Source: Agapetus fuscipes
Lineage: Eukaryota; Arthropoda; Insecta; Trichoptera; Glossosomatidae
Length of the DNA: 64,000 nucleotides
Assembly: GCA_951799405.1 (NCBI GenBank)
Contig: OX637343.1
Span: forward strand, 1,550,001 to 1,614,000
Reading direction: 5' to 3'
Both the position numbers and the translations under genes were made by a program. Positions 61,123-64,000 of this stretch are shown here, piece after piece; position 1 is the stretch's first letter; the number at the start of each line of letters is the position of its first letter. Under the pieces are notes generated by a model. It did no database searches, had not been told where the DNA came from, and saw nothing but the letters and a program-made list of their open reading frames with translations.

Positions 61123-61550
61123 TTGACAAAAACAATCACTTTTTTCGGGCTATGTTGCCGTGGTCTGGTAGATTCTTTCCGGACAGTTTCGCCCATTGCT
61201 CCGATGTGCATTATCAGCGGGTGGCCAGTCGCTGCGATCTTCTTACAGGATACAGACAAGACAGAGTACAGACCAATAGAATTCCTTGTGACTCGCTGAC
61301 GTCATTGCGAGCCAATCAAATTGCAAGTACGTCTAGGTCCTTGCACATCAATGGCGGCTTGATTTCACACAGTAAAAACGACAATACTAATCCAAAGGCT
61401 GGCGTTGTTTCTAGTACAGCAGATCCTGTAAGGAGATCACAGCGACTAGCCAACCGCTGATAATGCCCATCGGAGCAATGGGCGAAACTGTCCGGAAAGA
61501 ATCAACCAGACCACGGCTACATAGCCCGATAAAAGTGATTGTTGTGTCAT
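61123..61550 (+). mobile_element. Retroelement remnant with long inverted ends
   Basis: About 100 bases at the left (61123-61220, with 'tcgggctatgttgccgtggt' and 'tccggacagtttcgccca') are the inverted copy of the right end (61452-61550). Between them is a coding tail (VQTNRIPCDSLTSLRANQIA, later DPVRRSQRLANR and a stop). Each arm carries the hairpin motif. Inverted ends plus a retroelement-like tail recall DIRS-like or rearranged Penelope-like elements. Class not proven. Confidence 0.65.
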
Positions 61551-62134
61551 ACTATGGTCTGTCAAAGAGCTGTCATACATCACAGAATACTTGATAATCA
61601 TGTGAAATTCTATGTTTTCTTGCTTTCTCTATCTTGTGTTTTGACACTCTATAATTACACATGCCGTTATGTTTTATAATAATGCCATTTTTCTTTACAA
61701 ATTGACAAATTCACATTGACACAAACTTTTTTTTAAACAAATTTCAACTTTTTTTTACAAAAGCAGAAAATCCCTTTTTAGAGAAGCAACAGTGAAAGTT
61801 ATTTAGTCCATGAATAACTAGCTCAACATACACCTCGAGTATAAAACAGTGTGTAAGCTCACCTCGATGGCGTAAATCAACAAAATGTATGAAAACTAAA
61901 TCACTCTCCAGGAGTGCAGTCGTATATCGCATAGATTTTCAATTTACGCTTGGTTTTACACTCAGGGTACTGTATGTATATTTCTTTCTCAATGAAATTT
62001 AGAGTTGTATATGAAATAATTGATAACGAAGTTATGCAGATAACACAGGATCAAGAGCTCTACTTCCTCTCAGAGTTGGCCGGAGTAGCGGCAACCTTAG
62101 TCAGCCGGTGCACAAACCGGAGAGCGATAAGAAA
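61551..62134 (-). other. Probable 3' UTR/downstream region of the USP gene
   Basis: No repeat recognised after 61560. The stop codon of the - strand gene is at 62135-62137, so its 3' UTR should extend into this stretch. Confidence 0.4.
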
Positions 62135-63313
62135 TCATTTGGCTATTCTCTCTCCGTTGGTGAGAGGAGCTTCCACACTCCCCTGGGTCTTCCTGCTCGC
62201 CCCGGAGCTCTGCTGCCGCTTCAACTTCCGGTTCGCACTCTTCTTCCCATGCTTGGACACCTTTTGGTTGCTGTGAATCGCCGCAGTCTGATTGCTCCCT
62301 TCCTTCCCTTTAAACGACTCACTATTTGGCATATCCACGGAAACTGCTTGCATCCCCGAGCACATAGAATGTATATCCAAGTTTTGAACGCTTTTTCCTT
62401 TCGGCGAGCTACTCACATTATTCATTGATCCCTCGTTCGCGTACAAATTGTTACAGTCCTCGTAGTGCTTGTGATTTAGAAGTCTCTCCAACGTTGTGTC
62501 CATGCTGAAGTCTTCTTTACAATTTTGCTGCAACGCTTCATTAGCCATTGAGCTGTCGTCACAGCTGGAGTTGTTGCTCCTCATTGATTCCGAGTTTCTG
62601 TTGCGTTTCCCTTTGCCTTTGTGTTTTCCCCCGCCGCTGTGGCAGTCTACGTTATGATTTGTCTTCAAAGAATGCGTGCTGTTGCTGTGCTTGTTGTTCA
62701 AATCCACGTAATGCACTTTTGGTGTTGAATACTCGATAGATCCATCGCTAGTTTCCACCAGAATGGTCTGCGCATCTCCCGACTTGTGATGAACTCTGCT
62801 TTGTCTGTCATTGGGAAACACGGCCCTGATTTTATTGCTGCCAGACTGCACCGAAACAGACACATCCTGCAACGACTGAGTCTCTTTCACCGAATAATTC
62901 TTAATATAACTTTCATAGTCAAACAAGTCGACGTTTGAAAGAGATTTGACTGCTGTAGTCGGCACGTCTAAGCTGGAGTTTGTTTCTCCGTCTGACTGGT
63001 TACTCGGTAAAGAATCGTGATGGCTTCCTGTGTAATCCTTGACTTTCTGCTTCTGCGAAGTGTTGGAGTTTACGCTTACGTGGTCCAAGGAATGGCTTTC
63101 GTATCCTGAAGAGATTGAGTTGGTGTTGGGAGGGCAGGAGGTAGCAGAAGATCTGTCTTGGTAAGATGGCGCTGACTTGAGTCTGACCTCGGGTCCTCCC
63201 CCGTAAATGCCGTGGAAGAACCTCCAGAGATCCTCGTTGAGCTGAGCATGGTCTGATCCTGGTTTAATGACTGGTGGACTGCTTCCTGCGGAGCTCTTGT
63301 TAGATCCCGTATC
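62135..63313 (-). CDS. USP20/USP33-like deubiquitinase, last exon with long C-terminal tail
   Basis: The acceptor on the - strand is 'gtcactttccag', followed by 392 codons in phase 0 and TGA. The first about 40 residues (PVIKPGSDHAQLNEDLWRFF, then HGIYGGGPEVRLK) complete a DUSP domain. The LKPG...L.E..W.....IYGGGPE ending is what USP20 and USP33 carry near their C-terminus. These enzymes cleave ubiquitin from substrates, and the DUSP domains help bind partners. The catalytic UCH domain lies beyond this window. After the DUSP come about 350 residues rich in Ser, Asn, Lys and His (a GGGKHKGKGKRNRN basic patch, KHGKKSANRKLKRQQSS near the end), predicted disordered. Vertebrate USP20/33 end within a few dozen residues of the DUSP, so this tail is unusual. 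Confidence 0.75.
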   Translation of the reverse strand, partial: DTGSNKSSAGSSPPVIKPGSDHAQLNEDLWRFFHGIYGGGPEVRLKSAPSYQDRSSATSCPPNTNSISSGYESHSLDHVSVNSNTSQKQKVKDYTGSHHDSLPSNQSDGETNSSLDVPTTAVKSLSNVDLFDYESYIKNYSVKETQSLQDVSVSVQSGSNKIRAVFPNDRQSRVHHKSGDAQTILVETSDGSIEYSTPKVHYVDLNNKHSNSTHSLKTNHNVDCHSGGGKHKGKGKRNRNSESMRSNNSSCDDSSMANEALQQNCKEDFSMDTTLERLLNHKHYEDCNNLYANEGSMNNVSSSPKGKSVQNLDIHSMCSGMQAVSVDMPNSESFKGKEGSNQTAAIHSNQKVSKHGKKSANRKLKRQQSSGASRKTQGSVEAPLTNGERIAK

Positions 63314-63796
63314 CTGGAAAGTGACAAAACAATAAATTAATGTACTCTCCTGCACAAACTTTATCTGTCATTCAAAGCCCGAGTTGATATTTAAAAAAAA
63401 TATATATATTGTACCTGACGATGATTGTAAATTTAAAACGTTCATAAAAGATAATTGAAATTAATAATTGGTGAAAATATACAGTGTTTCATTGGAATTT
63501 GATTCTAAAATAAAATATTACAAATCAATATGAAAATTTAAAATCTAGATAACCATGTACTAATCACATTTTTCATGAGGCAACTTTGTTTTTTTCAATT
63601 CCTTGGGGTCCAATATATCAGCATATATTCTATTTTGACAAATAACAGATGAAGGTAGTAGATAAAAAAATAACTCGCAGACTTCACTCAGCCTTCAAAA
63701 GAAATGAGATCCTGGGAAGCTGGGAGACCCCACTTCAAGTGAAGTGGCCCGACCACTTGAGGGACAGTTAGTTGCATGTTTAGATGGGGTGCTTAC

Positions 63797-63931
63797 CTGC
63801 GCAGGCTTGAGGATGATGTTGGAGTTGTCTATGGGGGGCGGGGGCTGCTGCGTCTTCTTCCTGGCGAAGGCCTGCCACAGCCGCAGCCAGTTCATGCTGA
63901 TGGCAAACATGGTGGGCACACACTCCTGAGA
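63797..63931 (-). CDS. USP20/USP33-like deubiquitinase, penultimate exon
   Basis: Acceptor (- strand) 'atgtatgtgttccag', donor 'gcgcag|gtaagc'. 45 codons, phase 0 at both ends: SQECVPTMFAISMNWLRLWQ, AFARKKTQQPPPPIDNSNII and LKPAQ. The W.R.W..F...K...PP.PIDNS.I pattern is the first half of a DUSP domain of USP20/33 type and continues in register into the last exon. Confidence 0.8.
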
Positions 63932-64000
63932 CTGGAACACATACATCATCGCATTTTCATTATAAATATCAACCTCTGGTGAGCTGGCAATTTTTAACCA

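Noticed and set aside
62548..62739. Cys-rich + strand frame
   Set aside because: Antisense of the Ser/Asn-rich USP tail; no independent evidence.

Overview
The window is nuclear DNA from an animal, most likely an arthropod and probably an insect. Its genes have GT-AG introns, the exons are GC-rich, and the introns are AT-rich and crowded with non-LTR retrotransposon relics, tRNA-derived SINEs and small terminal-inverted-repeat elements. No bacterial features, rRNA genes, true tRNA genes or CRISPR arrays were seen. Species cannot be fixed from the sequence.

Two host genes are supported. (1) A NOL4/NOL4L-family gene (nucleolar protein 4-like) lies on the + strand from about 24.9 to 46.3 kb. 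Ten exons join with fully consistent splice phases into 545 codons, ending in the family's diagnostic C-terminus (GPADLSMK, then [14 protein letters not shown]). The 5' exons encoding the family's N-terminal domain were not found and probably lie before this window or among the repeats of the first 25 kb. (2) The last two exons of a ubiquitin-specific protease of the USP20/USP33 type lie on the - strand at 62.1-63.9 kb. They encode the C-terminal DUSP domain followed by an unusually long Ser/Asn-rich tail. The genes converge tail to tail across about 16 kb.

Layout: 1-24.9 kb is a repeat field with no certain host exon. It holds CR1/L2-like and RTE-like LINE 3' ends, a hAT relic, composite SINEs, and MULE-like and Harbinger-like elements. 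24.9-46.3 kb is the NOL4 gene, with introns filled by the same families plus a mariner relic and a pogo/Tigger derivative. 46.3-62.1 kb is the intergenic stretch, holding a possible long NOL4 3' UTR, a reverse-transcriptase fragment and several MITEs. 62.1-64 kb is the USP gene.

The most interesting points are these. A 119-bp tandem array has copied the end of a NOL4 exon together with its splice donor. A 51-bp array ends exactly at the acceptor of the last NOL4 exon. Two NOL4 exons have SINEs lying directly against their acceptors. One tRNA-derived SINE head carries three alternative 3' modules, two of which match LINE 3' ends in the same window. A recurring hairpin motif resembling a hammerhead-ribozyme core follows retroelement-like coding tails. 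All repeat family names are by-eye assignments from motifs, target-site duplications (TSDs) and comparison between copies in the window.
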